A stretch of DNA of 64,000 nucleotides from Colias croceus (GCF_905220415.1 NC_059556.1:6460501-6524500); one strand, 5' to 3'; counted from the stretch's first letter, positions 27,101 to 35,336 are shown. Numbers and translations are program-made. The notes: a model not told the origin generated them from the sequence alone.

Positions 27101-30100
27101 TCTATTTGTAACCAAGCGTAGCAGTTTCAAGGCAATTGGCACCTAGATCGCTTGCAATAAGTGCTCGAGTCACCAACTATAAAATAGCAAAATTTTCGTC
27201 ACGATCCACAATTGGCGTGCTAAATTAAAATGAACCTTGCACGCTGGTAACAAGACTGGTTATTGAGGTTAATTCAGTAATTCAGTAGTGCAGTTTTAAC
27301 CTTGCCGCCTCGTCGACTCCCGCGCATGATCGAGTTGACAGTGTCATAATGGATCGGAATCACTTCCCGCCTTATCCAGGTACTGTTTTTATGCCGTGTG
27401 AACATGATGTATATCTGTAAAATTGCTTTTGTACCTCGAACTGTGAGTATCTTTTAAGCCTCGATAAAAGTCACATAATATCATTTCGTTTTTCACGTTT
27501 GTATTTTAAATGTACGTTTCCATTAAATAAATATTCACCATTACGACACACCTTTTAAACATAAGATCACGTTTTCCTATAAAATTTCTTTGCTTTCACT
27601 CCTTAACGTTGAGGATGTGTCGTAACTCACCTATGTGAAGTTGGCAACTAACTGAATAAAAATGAGTGTTTCTCAATTCTATACGATTGTACTAGGTTTG
27701 TACCGGATTGTACCGCTTTTTATTTCGTTTGTACCCCAAAGAGGTGGGGAGAAACATAGGGTCGTAGTTATATAGTTCGCTGCTAACTGAATAAAAATGA
27801 GTGTTTCTCAATTCTATTCGATTGTACTAGGTTTGTACCAGAACGTACCGCTTTTTATTTCGTTTGTACCCCAAAGAGGTGGGGGGGAACATAGGATCGT
27901 AGTTATATAGTTTGCTGCCGACCTAGAAATACAGCATTTTTTTAAATGCTAACTCAAAGCATTTCGTTTGTACCGGATTGTACCGTTATCAGAACCGAAA
28001 AAAATATATAAAAAAACTAATATTCACGTTTATATAAATATACATGAAGATACTAAAGAAAATTCGACTAACTGAATAAAAATGAGTGTTTCTCAATTCT
28101 ATTCGATTGTACTAGGTTTGTATCGGATTGTACCGCTTTTTATTTCGTTTGTACCCCAAAAAAGTGGGGAGAAACATAGGGTCGTAGTTATATAGTTCGC
28201 TGCCGACCTAGAAATACAGCATTTTTTTAAATGCTAACTCAGAGCATTTCGTTTGTACCGGATTGAACCGTTATCAGAACCGAAAAAAAAATATATTAAA
28301 AAACTAATATTCACGTTTATACATATAAATATTTATGAAGATACTAAAGAAAATTCGACTAACTGAATAAAAATGAGTGTTTCTCAATTCTATTCGATTG
28401 TACTAGGTTTGTACCAGAACGTACCGTTTTTTATTTCGTTTGTACCCCAAAGAGGTGGGGGGAAACATAGGGTCGTAGTTATATAGTTTGCTGCCGACCT
28501 AGAAATACAGCATTTTTTAATGCTAACTCAAAGCATTTCGTTTGTACCGTATTGTACCGTTATCAGAACCGAAAAAAATATATAAAAAAACTAATATTCA
28601 CGTTTATATAAATATACATGAAGATACTAAAGAAAATTCGACTAACTGAATAAAAATGAGTGTTTCTCAATTCTATTCGATTGTACTAGGTTTGTACCAG
28701 AACGTACCGCTTTTTATTTCGTTTGTACCCCAAAGAGGTGGGGAGAAACATAGGGTCGTAGTTATATAGTTCGCTGCTAACTGAATAAAAATGAGTGTTT
28801 CTCAATTCTATTCGATTGTACTAGGTTTGTACCAGAACGTACCGCTTTTTATTTCGTTTGTACTCCAAAGAGGTGGGGGGAAACATAGGGTCGTAGTTAT
28901 ATAGTTCGCTGCCGACCTAGAAATACAGCATTTTTTTAATGCTAACTCAAAGCATATCGTTTGTACCGGATTGTGCCGTTATCAGAACCGAAAAAGATAT
29001 ATTAAAAAACTAATATTCACGTTTATATAAATATACATGAAGAAACTAAAGAAAATTTGCCTAACTGAATAAAAATGAGTGTTTCTCAATTCTATTCGAT
29101 TGTACTAGGTTTGTACCAGAATGTACCGCTTTTTATTTCGTTTGTACCCCAAAGAGGTGGGGAGAAACATAGGGTCGTAGTTATATAGTTCGCTGCTAAC
29201 TGAATAAAAATGAGTGTTTCTCAATTCTATTCGATTGTACTAGGTTTGTACCAGAACGTACCGCTTTTTATTTCGTTTGTACTCCAAAGAGGTGGGGAGA
29301 AACATAGGGTCGTAGTTATATAGTTCGCTGCTAACTGAATAAAAATGAGTGTTTCTCAATTCTATTCGATTGTACTAGGTTTGTACCAGAACGTACCGCT
29401 TTTTATTTCGTTTTTACCCCAAAGAGGTGGGGGGAAACGTAGGTTCGTTTGGGGTCTTCAAGCGTAGGGTGAACAGGTACCTTCTAGGGAAGCGCGTACC
29501 ATCTTAGACCACATCTCAGCTTAACATCAGGCGAGATTGTGGTCAAGCTCTTCCCTATCGTCAATAAAAAAAAAAAAAAAAAAAATGTTTCTCCCCACCT
29601 CTTTGGGGTACAAACGAAATAAAAAGCGGTACAATCCGGTACAAACCTAGTACAATCGAATAGAATTGAGAAACACTCATTTTTATTCAGTTAGCAGCGA
29701 ACTATATAACTACGACCCTATGTTTCTCCCCACCTCTTTGGGTTACAAACAAAATAAAAAGCGGTACAATCCGGTACAAACCTAGTACAATCGTATAGAA
29801 TTGAGAAACACTCATTTTTATTCAGTTAGTTGCCAACTTCACATAGGTTCGTAACTCGTAATCAAATGGAAAATACTTTACGCATTCACACCTCATAGAT
29901 TTATTTACTAGCAAAATTATATTCTTCATAATGGATTCTAGAAATAACACTATATAAAAATAGGAATCTTAATGTAAATATTCTAGATTATCTTAATTGC
30001 TAAGTTTCGTGAAGTTTCGAAATGACGTCACACAATTATAAATGATTTATGGAAGTTAAGTCAAAAGTGTTCATTGTAAAGTTACGTAATGTCATTAGAA

Positions 30101-33100
30101 TATCAGATATGGTACTGAGTTAATTATGTAATCAGGGTATAATTAGCATCGATGCAACTAGTTTCACTGTTTTAATGTGGCGTTGAAAATAATGCTTAAA
30201 GTCTCCTTTGAAAGTTAAATTTTATCCTATTAAACTGTTGAATACGCTTGGATTAAAATGATACTTATGTATGGATTCGGACATCTATAGTGGCTTCTGA
30301 AGAGGTCTCGATATGATAAACACACGGAAAACAACACTTGACAAACTGATACGACGAAAGACAAATTTGCTTCCTGCGGTACGCAAATTGGTTCAGTATC
30401 GAAACCGGTACAGTTTATTGGTGCTCGAAATAATTTCACGAAGACTAACGACCGTGTAGTTGGTATACAGTTTGGAAATTTCAATTAGTGTTAACGAACC
30501 CGTATCTCTGGCCAGGCGACTTTTTCGGTTAATCGATTACCTACCTGCATACGTGGCGTATTTTCACGTGTCTCGATGTACAACTAGCAATTTTGTAAAA
30601 GTTATTTTATACGACTTTCTCTTTATTGGGAAGTTGTGTGGATCGTTATTTATTGCACCTTGTGATCTCGGTAATTGACCAAAATTATCGTTTTTCCGCT
30701 CGGAAAGCTTTTGGTGTTACGTAATTTAAATTGAGATGTAATTTTAAATTAAGGCATTATATAAGACCAATTATATATACTATACTAGCCGCTCCGCGCG
30801 GTTTCACCCCCGTGGCTCCTCTCCTGTTGTCGTAGCGTGATGATTATAATATAGCCTATAGCCTTCCTTGATAAATGAGCTATCTAACACCGAAAGAATT
30901 TTTTAAATCGGACCAGTACAACAACAAACAAACAAACTCTTCAGCTTTATAATATTAGTATAGATTATTAGTTTATATTTCAATCTAAACATTAATGTTC
31001 ACACCTGTATGTAGCCAATAAAATTTAAACATAAGTTGAACTAGGATATATATGAAGTAGTAGTTGCTTCTGGAGTTAGATACCATTTAAATACTCGACA
31101 TTTTCGGCTATTAAAGCCTGTAACTGTTACTGGAAATCTAATTTCTCTCAAATGCCGAGCGTAACGGGACTCGGGAGATTCCATAAATCCTCCGGATTAT
31201 TGTTCAGACAAGTTCATGGACCCAATGACATTAACAGCTCTATTTTAAACACGATGCTCTGAATATCCAAGTTTTGCTATCTATTCTGATTTACGGACAT
31301 TTACGACATCCTCAACATTACGAATGTCTCGGTTTTGTTTTCTGAAAACACGATTTATGTCCCTACCGCTTTATGGATGTATTCCTTCCTGTAATGTGTT
31401 TTTAACTGTTTTTTAATTTAAGTGATTGTTGTAAGGTTTAATGGATACTCGTTATATCGGACCATTAAAGTTTTATTTCTAGAGAATGGCTTACTTTTCC
31501 TTCAAGTGTTATCGAACGTTTCATTGATCTCAGGAACAGTGTCTTTGAAATATTCCATTGCAACAAGTTCAGTAATCGCAAATTTTGTCATAATTATTTT
31601 TGCTGTTTTCAGAGCAAATAATATCTGCATTAGCCGTTGAAAGCTTAACATTACGTAGGTAGTTCGTACGATGCTTTTTATTCTGCATCTGGCACTAGAA
31701 GTAGTTACATGGTACACGGGTCGTGCATTACATTCCTCGAATGGTGTCAGTGGGTTAATATCAATGCAACTGCTGGTATCCTGCCAGTGTAATTTGGCGC
31801 AATCTATGATACATATAGCAATATTATAAGTTGGATTGTATTGGTCAATGTTTTGCAATTATATAATTTATTACGTGATTATTTCTAATTTCAAGGATGT
31901 TTTGAGATATTTCTACATAGTAGTTCTGTAACTGACAAATTCTGAAATTACTATGTTTTGTAGACTATGGTCAGGCCTAGGCAAACTTTATCAACATATC
32001 TTCAACCAGAGATATTCCTATATCTACGATAGTAATAAATTCGTATTCAAATACGATTGTTAGGCAAATATCGTCCTCCTTTCTAGCTCCTTCGCCATAT
32101 GCGGATATATGCTACACAGACTGTGTGTTATGTTAATGCGTTTGCGCAGTCTATTTCTGTTCAGCCTTTGAACGTCGCCTTGAATGTGCCCAGTACTTAT
32201 TTGTAGCTCAATAGAACATGGTATTCATGCGTTGTTATGATGCTCTTTGCGTGGAAATATGTACAGATATTATCATATTAGTAAGATGCTAGGAAAGTGT
32301 ATAACTACTGCTTTCTTTTATATAAATAATCACTTTATAGGCATAATTTAAGTTTGCCTGGAACCCTCGTATGTTTCGTATGGTGGTCGAGCAAACACAA
32401 ATATTCTATAATTGAAATATATAATTTGAAATGACGTATTTATACTTTAAATACAGCACGAAATTAATTGCTGTCTTTTTTATATATCTGACGAGTTTGA
32501 CCTAAAACCTATGCCATGTCACCTTCGGTTTATCAATGTGCTAAAAATTTACATTGTTATCGCGCTCCGAATAAATTGAATTCAATTTTCTTAAATTCTT
32601 CAATTTTATAATGTTGTATTGAAAAGATGTTCATATTCCTATGTATTATTTACTACGTTGATATTTCCATAAAATCTTTGATTAGAAAGTTTTTAAAAAC
32701 ACTTAAGATTATTCATTTTACGCGATATGCATATACATATACAAATTTTCACTGTACATAATATGTGAAGAAATATTTCAATGTAATTTCGTGTATTTGA
32801 GATTTATTTAATTCTACATATACATATATATTCCTACCTAATCTAATCAGCCAAGACTACTATAATATGGCATAATTTCTAACAATATAATGGTATGTCC
32901 ACACTAGCGGTGTCAGCGCGATGGTCAGCGCTCCGCGCGGCGGCGATACGTCGCGGCGGCGCGCGGCGGCTGCGTCGCGAGATCGCGTCGCTGCGGGAGA
33001 CGCTCGACGAGCTGTGCGAGCACGGGGACTGTGCGCCGCAACCGCACACTAGAGCGCAGCTGCACAGACGCATTGAGGAGTTGAAGGTATTTGTTACTTA

Positions 33101-35336
33101 ACGAGATGTAGATTTATATAATCAAATTTTAAATTAAATAAATAAGTAAATGTCTTTATTTGCATAATGTGTGTGTAAACAAAGATACCAAAATTTATTA
33201 TAATTCGAATCAACACATTAGCCATAAATGGCGTGCAAATGAAAAAAGTTTGAAAGAAGTTAGTGGCTGAGATGCGTTAGGCTAGAAAATAGTTTTCGAA
33301 GCTTTTTTTTTACATTAGTAATCTGAATTACAGCAGCAATAAAGCAACATAATTAATGTTCAATAATAACAAAGATCAAACATACAGTAAAGTGAAAAAT
33401 ACCATTTTGAAATAAAACTACAAATAATATGTGGTAGCTGGTTCTTGCAATTTCAAATAAAAAAACTTTATAATGATAGTGGAAACACTATTTCAAGGAT
33501 GTAGTTTATATTCTATCCCAAATCCTAACCCATATTTTTTGATTACAGGACCGTCTGTCACGTTTGTTAGAATGCAAAGTTTCGATGTTGAAACTTACCG
33601 TCTCCGTTCGTCGCGCGCTCGGCGAAATGGAGACAGATGAAAGCGGTCTGACTGCGGACCTGACGGCTCTGCTAGCCGCTTGGGACGACGCACATCAACG
33701 GTTCGTATAAACTATAACACAATGTTTTTATTAACGTGTGAATTAGAAATTACTAGAGAGTTCTGCAACTTTGATATATGACAATGGACTCTGATTAATT
33801 CACACAGAACTCTAATGTTTCGTGACTTATACAATTGGGGACATTAATTGCAGCTCATTTATCTCAGACTTCATTTTATTCTATTCCATGTTTGTAGTGC
33901 TTAAACAATTCAAATATGAAGACAATTTGTGTATGAATGTTATCTTTATTGTTTTAATTTTCTACAGCACATCTAATGAGCTTCTCTCGCTCGAAAAGGC
34001 AGTTAGTGCCTGGGCTGAATGGGAGAATGCTCTGCGTGAATTGCAGGGAGCTTTACGTGGTGATATAGCGACACTACAGGCGTTGCGCGAAAAAGGATCT
34101 AAGATAGATGACCAAAGCGAAGTTGCTGTCCAAATACGACAGCTGGCTGCTTCTTTGGTTGATAAGAAAAAGGTTTGTGTTTTGTATCCTGCAGATTGTG
34201 ATGAGGATTGTAAATAATTGTGCTAAAGGTATTATTAATAATTTCAAGTCTGAATTTAATAAATCAAATGCCTGCCTACCTATCCTACTATCATTATAAA
34301 CTATTAAGTTTATGTTAATAGATACTTGTTACTTGAAATTTGGTTCAATGTTATTAGTGTAGACTGTAGTGTACTATCGATAAGTTATCTCTAGTACCAA
34401 TTATCTTGAGTGTCCATATTAAGAGTGCTAATTATTACATAAACTACCATAAATCTTTATTGTCCTTCTCAAGTATTTCATCTTCAATGATCATTTTAAG
34501 TAGGTATTAATAATAACAATCATTTTAATATTAATTAATGAATTATCTATTTCCAGGGTGGTTCAACATGCGACTCGCTATCCGACTCCGGTATATCGGA
34601 CGGCGACAGCGAGAACGCGGGCGGTCGCGCGAGACGTTTGAGCGCGCTGCGGGAACTCGCCAAGCGCTTGCAGGCCGCGCTCGCACCGAACTCGCCCGCG
34701 CATAGAGCTATTGCGAAGGTGTGTACATACGGTTATTTAACAAAAAAAAAATATATCATTTTTGGGAAATAATTATAATGATGTTTTGGCATTTTAACAT
34801 AATTAATATTTTTGTTATAGCGTATGGAGCAAACAGAGAATGAAGTGAAGATATTGCAAGAGTCGTGTCGTGCTCTTGTGGAACAAAGCATTCCTGATTT
34901 GAAAATCGATGATGATACGTAAGTTACGTTTAATCATATTGTGGAGTAATATAAGGATGTTATATATGTATTTTCAAATCTTATAAGACAATTGTTAAGT
35001 GTATATTAACATTTTAGTATTATATCACTAATCCTATATATCTATCATGTTGTATAAGTAACACGTGTATACTATAAACAGACATTATCTTCTTTCACCA
35101 GGGACCATGCAATAGTAGCAACAAGCAAAACCGGTTCAGGAGACCCCGACTACAACCCACGTAGCGGATGGGTTTGGCGTGTTCTCCGCTCGTCCATCCC
35201 CATACAACTCTGCCTCGTGGCGTTGCTCTTAGCAGCGTGGCTCGTAGAACGGCCGAAATGTTGCGACGCGCTAAACTCACTAGCGCAAACGCTAACGCCG
35301 CAACTGCGTTACGTCAGGGGACCGCCGCCAGTGTGA
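1..35336 (+). CDS. klar: Klarsicht, KASH-domain LINC-complex protein (5' partial, 14 exons in window)
   Basis: Coding exons read from splice signals and frame: 1-179, 703-1289, 1578-1721, 2172-2393, 2872-3095, 3460-3835, 4260-5054, 6945-7041, 32917-33086, 33549-33700, 33968-34172, 34557-34718, 34821-34918 and 35102-35336. From base 2 they sum to 3645 nt, exactly 1215 codons with one terminal stop, and every junction is GT-AG. The N-terminal two thirds are Ser/Arg/Glu-rich and low in complexity. One recognisable insect Klarsicht stretch is DSDAARRLLEFGDDYRAFLD followed by SQSDCCSSLSA (exon 7). The C-terminal exons are helical and spectrin-like and lead into a KASH domain. Known role of the family: the KASH tail crosses the outer nuclear membrane and binds SUN proteins in the perinuclear space, while the cytoplasmic part links nuclei, and in flies lipid droplets, to microtubule motors. 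The start codon lies upstream of the window. Sure of the family; minor exons could be missing. Confidence 0.95.
703..1289 (+). CDS. klar: klar exon, charged region
   Basis: The acceptor is ctctcttgcag and the donor CAG|gttagt. It encodes 195 residues, very rich in Asp, Glu, Lys and Ser. The segment near 1090-1160 (CKDIERLVIQAEELVQKQAQ) is a predicted helix. No catalytic motif is visible. It keeps frame with both neighbours, in phase 1 and out phase 0. Confidence 0.9.
1578..3835 (+). CDS. klar: klar exons 3-6
   Basis: Four exons: 1578-1721, 2172-2393, 2872-3095 and 3460-3835. Phases are 0/0, 0/0, 0/2 and 2/0, and each has a clear pyrimidine-rich acceptor and a GT donor. The product is Ser/Thr-rich and acidic in exon 3 (GEYTTESEVDTSLTSEERN) and basic in exon 5 (WLRRKRLRLRRAG). 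It ends in AWDFYQ, which runs directly into the EKYNSEPYSE of exon 7. Several overlapping minus-strand ORFs here are only shadows. Confidence 0.9.
4260..5054 (+). CDS. klar: klar exon 7, conserved acidic/Arg-Ser block
   Basis: The exon holds 265 codons in phase 0/0, with acceptor tgtcaacag and donor TAC|gtaagg. It opens with the most recognisable part of insect Klarsicht (EKYNSEPYSEAPDSDAARRL, then LEFGDDYRAFLDSQSDCC). Long Arg/Ser-rich stretches follow. The 3' part is unusually GC-rich (about 4910-5050) and ends with a helical segment, AEALLARDAEPDLLRAVDY. The frame stays open past the donor to a TGA at 5196-5198, listed separately as a possible alternative C-terminus. Confidence 0.93.
5055..5198 (+). 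CDS. klar: Possible read-through C-terminal tail of klar exon 7
   Basis: If the exon 7 donor is not used, translation continues 47 residues to a TGA at 5196-5198. The tail has a Cys-containing stretch (DCRSCVARPACFRSR). A hydrophobic segment of about 17-18 residues follows (ICLAVTAFSIMIIVYVHL), and the chain ends one residue later. That shape matches a tail anchor. Coding-like GC content persists up to the stop. The first AATAAA found in the following AT-rich sequence is at 6522-6527, so a 3' UTR of about 1.3 kb is possible. Known: fly klar makes isoforms without the KASH domain. Inferred: this is such an alternative end. It could equally be unused intron sequence. Confidence 0.45.
   Translation, partial: VRTHFDTDYSSYADCRSCVARPACFRSRICLAVTAFSIMIIVYVHLQ
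5199..6944 (+). other. klar intron / candidate alternative 3' UTR
   Basis: AT-rich sequence between the exon 7 read-through stop and the next exon, with no convincing ORF. AATAAA occurs at 6522-6527. I see no transposon signature in it. Confidence 0.4.
6945..7041 (+). CDS. klar: klar exon 8
   Basis: This 97-nt exon has acceptor ttctatacag and donor AGAG|gtttgt. It encodes TEVVTRCRENINLLEVALAD and then STLSPSLQRDVR, a helical segment that opens the spectrin-like part. It ends with one base of a split codon. A 25.9-kb intron follows, the largest in the window, and any alternative first exon within that intron must end in the same phase to join exon 9. Confidence 0.85.
7042..10780 (+). other. 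klar intron 8, 5' part
   Basis: Mostly anonymous AT-rich intron with a (GT)n microsatellite at 10029-10050. The only coding-like patch is near 8670-8860, described in the findings. No transposon was recognised. Confidence 0.5.
10029..10050. repeat. (GT)n microsatellite
   Basis: About eleven uninterrupted GT units in the klar intron. Confidence 0.9.
10790..10990 (+). promoter_or_regulatory. Candidate internal promoter / CpG-rich patch in the klar intron
   Basis: A short CpG-rich stretch in an otherwise AT-rich intron, beginning with an initiator-like TTAGATCAGCTGTGAGC and continuing with several CG dinucleotides. No first exon that fits exon 9 was found: the nearby ATG at 10930 leads to a GT in phase 0, which does not match. 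It could be a promoter for a non-coding 5' exon or an enhancer. Composition is the only evidence. Confidence 0.25.
11907..13251. mobile_element. P-superfamily-like DNA transposon with THAP exon, non-autonomous
   Basis: Perfect 32-bp terminal inverted repeats lie at 11915-11946 and 13212-13243. The ends read CATCGAGATATATGTACTAC inward, so the termini are CA...TG. They are flanked by a perfect 8-bp direct repeat, TCCTGTAC, at 11907-11914 and 13244-13251. An 8-bp target duplication and CA...TG ends fit the P superfamily, and a THAP-domain start exon lies just inside the left end. The element is 1329 bp, too short to hold the rest of a P transposase, and no other transposase domain is seen. A hAT element also makes 8-bp duplications, but the THAP exon favours P. 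Confidence 0.8.
12055..12131 (+). CDS. THAP-domain first exon of a P-like transposase (remnant)
   Basis: The ATG at 12055 opens 25 codons with the typical start of a THAP zinc finger. MPSCVLRYC carries the first Cys pair (Cys4 and Cys9, C-X4-C). NSSHNTNKSRGVTFH follows, matching the THAP 'G.TFH' hallmark, and then a textbook donor CA|gtaagt in phase 2. The remaining THAP residues (C-X2-H, AVPTF-like box) would be in a downstream exon that I could not find. It is probably a dead remnant, although domesticated THAP genes exist. It is separate from the klar reading frame. Confidence 0.65.
13252..14089. other. Anonymous AT-rich intron
   Basis: Lies between the P-like element and the LINE insertion. 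No ORF or repeat was recognised. Confidence 0.4.
14063..15178 (+). CDS. LINE reverse transcriptase, C-terminal part
   Basis: The real retrotransposon match begins near SILLTKLEALGIRDLQLSLF (about 14100). The preceding residues are host sequence in frame. RT motifs are visible: YGVPQGSILGPSLFLIYVND (RT palm, block B) and the catalytic YADD box in IFSYADDTALAF. LKYLGI-like 'SSIKYLGIIVD' and the thumb/C-terminal region with LERAQRAALKVC follow. The endonuclease and ORF1 are absent through 5' truncation, so the copy cannot be autonomous. It lies in the same orientation as klar. Confidence 0.88.
   Translation: MVMPCILITSINRSILLTKLEALGIRDLQLSLFESYLTNRTQCVKIGSLTSSEHPISYGVPQGSILGPSLFLIYVNDLCDIKLQNGAIFSYADDTALAFSSKTWLETYNLAQQGFNSVLHWLDKNVLTLNVKKTKLVNFAIRKDKSDINHLQILVPSIMNPSSPAVIERVSSIKYLGIIVDSSLAFKEHIETVGNRIRKLMYIFKQLRSSADISIMKMVYIALCQSVILYGIESWGGTYKSYLIQLERAQRAALKVCFHKPRLYPTAELYKLSQVLTVRQLFILKIALKQHSSTPYNPLTERRNYLLAPTIRLNTSFSHRFFLFLGPYIYNKLQNILSVHSLNYHKLKILLDNWLQGLSYAETETFLDSFI
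14090..15562 (+). mobile_element. 5'-truncated non-LTR retrotransposon (LINE) copy
   Basis: The copy starts abruptly inside the reverse transcriptase domain and runs through the ORF stop at about 15178. A roughly 380-bp 3' UTR follows, ending in AAATAAATAAAG and an ATT microsatellite near 15545-15562. The 5' truncation and the simple-repeat 3' end are hallmarks of target-primed reverse transcription. The RT type and the carboxy-terminal region suggest the broad Jockey/CR1 group, but the exact clade was not settled. The ORF has no stop or frameshift, so the insertion is fairly recent. Confidence 0.85.
15563..16290. repeat. GC-rich repeat-like segment, probably a second LINE 3' fragment
   Basis: About 700 bp of GC-rich, non-coding sequence directly after the LINE tail. 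It holds two diverged tandem copies of a CCGGCCGGTTAAGGCAAGCC-like unit (about 16096-16180), then a block with several runs of C. Composition contrasts sharply with the intron. It looks like the 3' region of another retrotransposon, but I could not name a family. Confidence 0.4.
16291..19780. other. Anonymous klar intron
   Basis: AT-rich with no gene, splice-compatible exon or transposon recognised, apart from two short minus-strand ORFs near 19110-19754 noted in the findings. Confidence 0.4.
19825..19879 (+). CDS. klar: Candidate alternative first exon of klar (short KASH isoform A)
   Basis: The ATG at 19825 has an A-rich context (ccaaaaATGA). It opens 18 codons, MSTALQTVTPNASGNEVV, and ends at a consensus donor G|gtaagt with one base left over. 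Exon 9 (32917) begins with two bases, so the join gives GCG and keeps the klar frame without a stop. A TATAAA word lies about 40 bp upstream (near 19786). Inferred product: a short protein with only the spectrin-like and KASH region. Frame fit and donor strength are the evidence; there is no transcript. Confidence 0.55.
20343..20716. mobile_element. 366-bp foldback MITE flanked by TTAA
   Basis: Two arms of about 183 bp (20347-20529 and 20530-20712) are nearly perfect reverse complements and meet at the palindrome AAAAGTGGCCACTTTT. Outer ends carry CTACACCACCGAAACTAGCG, and TTAA lies on each side (20343-20346 and 20713-20716). TTAA is the piggyBac-type target, but the termini do not begin CCC, so the class is uncertain. 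The arms differ mainly in a patch of about 25 bp. Transcribed, it would form a very long hairpin. Confidence 0.8.
21234..21582 (+). mobile_element. Two head-to-tail truncated RTE-type LINE 3' ends
   Basis: Near-identical copies at about 21234-21408 and 21411-21582 each begin ACTAGCGGTCCGCCCCGGCT. Each continues with GAAATCGGTTCAGCCGTTCT and ends in a TATAT/AGATT-like tail. This is the common moth RTE-like 3' tail. They sit inside duplicated copy A, splitting TATTTACTA|TGTGAAAATAACC, which is contiguous in copy B (TATTTACTATGGGAAAATAA). Confidence 0.7.
23650..23745 (-). mobile_element. RTE-type LINE tail fragment
   Basis: CTACACTAATATTATAAAGA followed by GGAAAACTTTGTTTGTTTG and CATAAACTACTGGACATTTT resembles the reversed terminal part of the same RTE-like tail family. 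It lies at the left edge of duplicated copy C. Confidence 0.45.
24487..24588. repeat. Small palindromic repeat
   Basis: GCACGACATCTAGCGC (24487-24502) is exactly reverse-complemented at 24573-24588. A third partial copy (GCGCTAGAT) lies at 24542-24550, and an inner pair GTTTAGACAT/ATGTCTAAAC lies between. It is probably a very short MITE remnant. Confidence 0.5.
24590..26030. other. Anonymous klar intron
   Basis: AT-rich, with two short ORFs and no recognisable family. Nothing further is visible. Confidence 0.35.
26035..26270 (-). mobile_element. RTE-type LINE tail, reversed
   Basis: Read on the minus strand it begins AACTAGCTTTCCGCCCGCTG and continues with GCGTTTTCAAAGAAAAACCC and the ATAAAACCTATC region. 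It ends at the TATAATATAAG-like tail near 26045. The same family is found in plus orientation at 51748-51985. Confidence 0.7.
27349..27379 (+). CDS. klar: Candidate alternative first exon of klar (short KASH isoform B)
   Basis: The ATG at 27349 (tcataATGG) opens ten codons, MDRNHFPPYP, and ends at donor G|gtactg with one base left over. This is the phase exon 9 accepts, giving GCG at the join. Upstream is a GC-richer stretch with two ATTCAGT initiator-like words near 27280 and a CCGCCTCGTCGACTCCCGCG block, unlike the flanking AT-rich intron. With the candidate at 19825, this is a second internal start in the same intron. No transcript evidence is available. Confidence 0.5.
27620..29857. mobile_element. 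Foldback/Mutator-like transposon with repeat-bearing arms
   Basis: A perfect 9-bp direct repeat TCGTAACTC flanks the element (27620-27628 and 29849-29857). Its ends are exact inverted repeats starting ACCTATGTGAAGTTGGCAAC. The left arm (27629 to about 29444) carries nine copies of a roughly 134-bp unit beginning CTAACTGAATAAAAATGAGT. The right arm (about 29585-29848) carries two copies in reverse. Four left-arm copies are followed by an extra block of about 155 bp starting CGACCTAGAAATACAGC. Known: Drosophila Foldback elements have repeat-filled inverted arms and 9-bp duplications. There is no transposase, so mobilisation would be in trans. Confidence 0.82.
29445..29584 (+). mobile_element. 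Truncated LINE/SINE 3' end in the loop of the foldback
   Basis: The unique centre of the foldback holds CTTCAAGCGTAGGGTGAAC through GGTCAAGCTCTTCCCTAT and ends in a poly(A) run of about 20 at 29565-29585. The same word (GGTCAAGCGCTTCCCTAT) appears at 51573-51590. A poly(A) 3' end points to a retroposed fragment. Confidence 0.55.
29858..32916. other. klar intron 8, 3' part
   Basis: Apart from the LINE tail at 30785-30965 I see only anonymous AT-rich intron. No splice-compatible first exon was found here. Confidence 0.4.
30785..30965 (+). mobile_element. RTE-type LINE 3' tail
   Basis: It begins ACTAGCCGCTCCGCGCGGTT, continues with CACCCCCGTGGC and a TATAGCCTTCCTTGATAAAT stretch, and ends ATAATATTAGTATAGATTA. 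A 5'-truncated copy in the same orientation as klar. A related reversed fragment lies near 38432-38560. Confidence 0.65.
32917..33086 (+). CDS. klar: klar exon 9, start of the KASH-proximal module
   Basis: Begins with two bases completing the codon from exon 8, or from either candidate alternative first exon. It encodes RWSALRAAAIRRGGARRLRR followed by EIASLRETLDELCEHGDC, a strongly helical Arg-rich segment. Donor AAG|gtattt. Two acceptors nine bases apart (CTAG before 32908 and TCAG before 32917) both keep frame, so three residues (AVS) may be optional. Confidence 0.88.
33549..34918 (+). CDS. klar: klar exons 10-13, spectrin-like helices
   Basis: Exons 33549-33700, 33968-34172, 34557-34718 and 34821-34918, phases 0/2, 2/0, 0/0 and 0/2. 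Products are heptad-like helices (DRLSRLLECKVSMLKLTVSV; LLSLEKAVSAWAEWENALRE) with a Ser/Asp-rich hinge in exon 12 (STCDSLSDSGISDGDSEN). Length and amphipathic pattern fit spectrin-type repeats found before KASH domains, but I could not assign repeat boundaries. Confidence 0.88.
35102..35336 (+). CDS. klar: klar terminal exon with KASH domain
   Basis: The exon is entered with one base. It encodes a linker, then GWVWRVLRSSIPIQLCLVAL and the rest of one transmembrane helix (LLAAWLVERP). A perinuclear segment follows (KCCDALNSLAQTLTPQLRYV) and the chain ends RGPPPV-stop at 35334-35336. Known: the terminal PPPX motif of KASH peptides inserts into SUN-domain trimers, and a Cys in the lumenal segment can form a disulfide with SUN. 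Two adjacent Cys are present here. This exon is what makes the gene assignment firm. Confidence 0.97.

Noticed and set aside
27629..29848. Tandem array considered as a CRISPR or a satellite
   Set aside because: Units are too long and adjoining, arms are inverted and a 9-bp target duplication flanks the whole, so it is a transposon.
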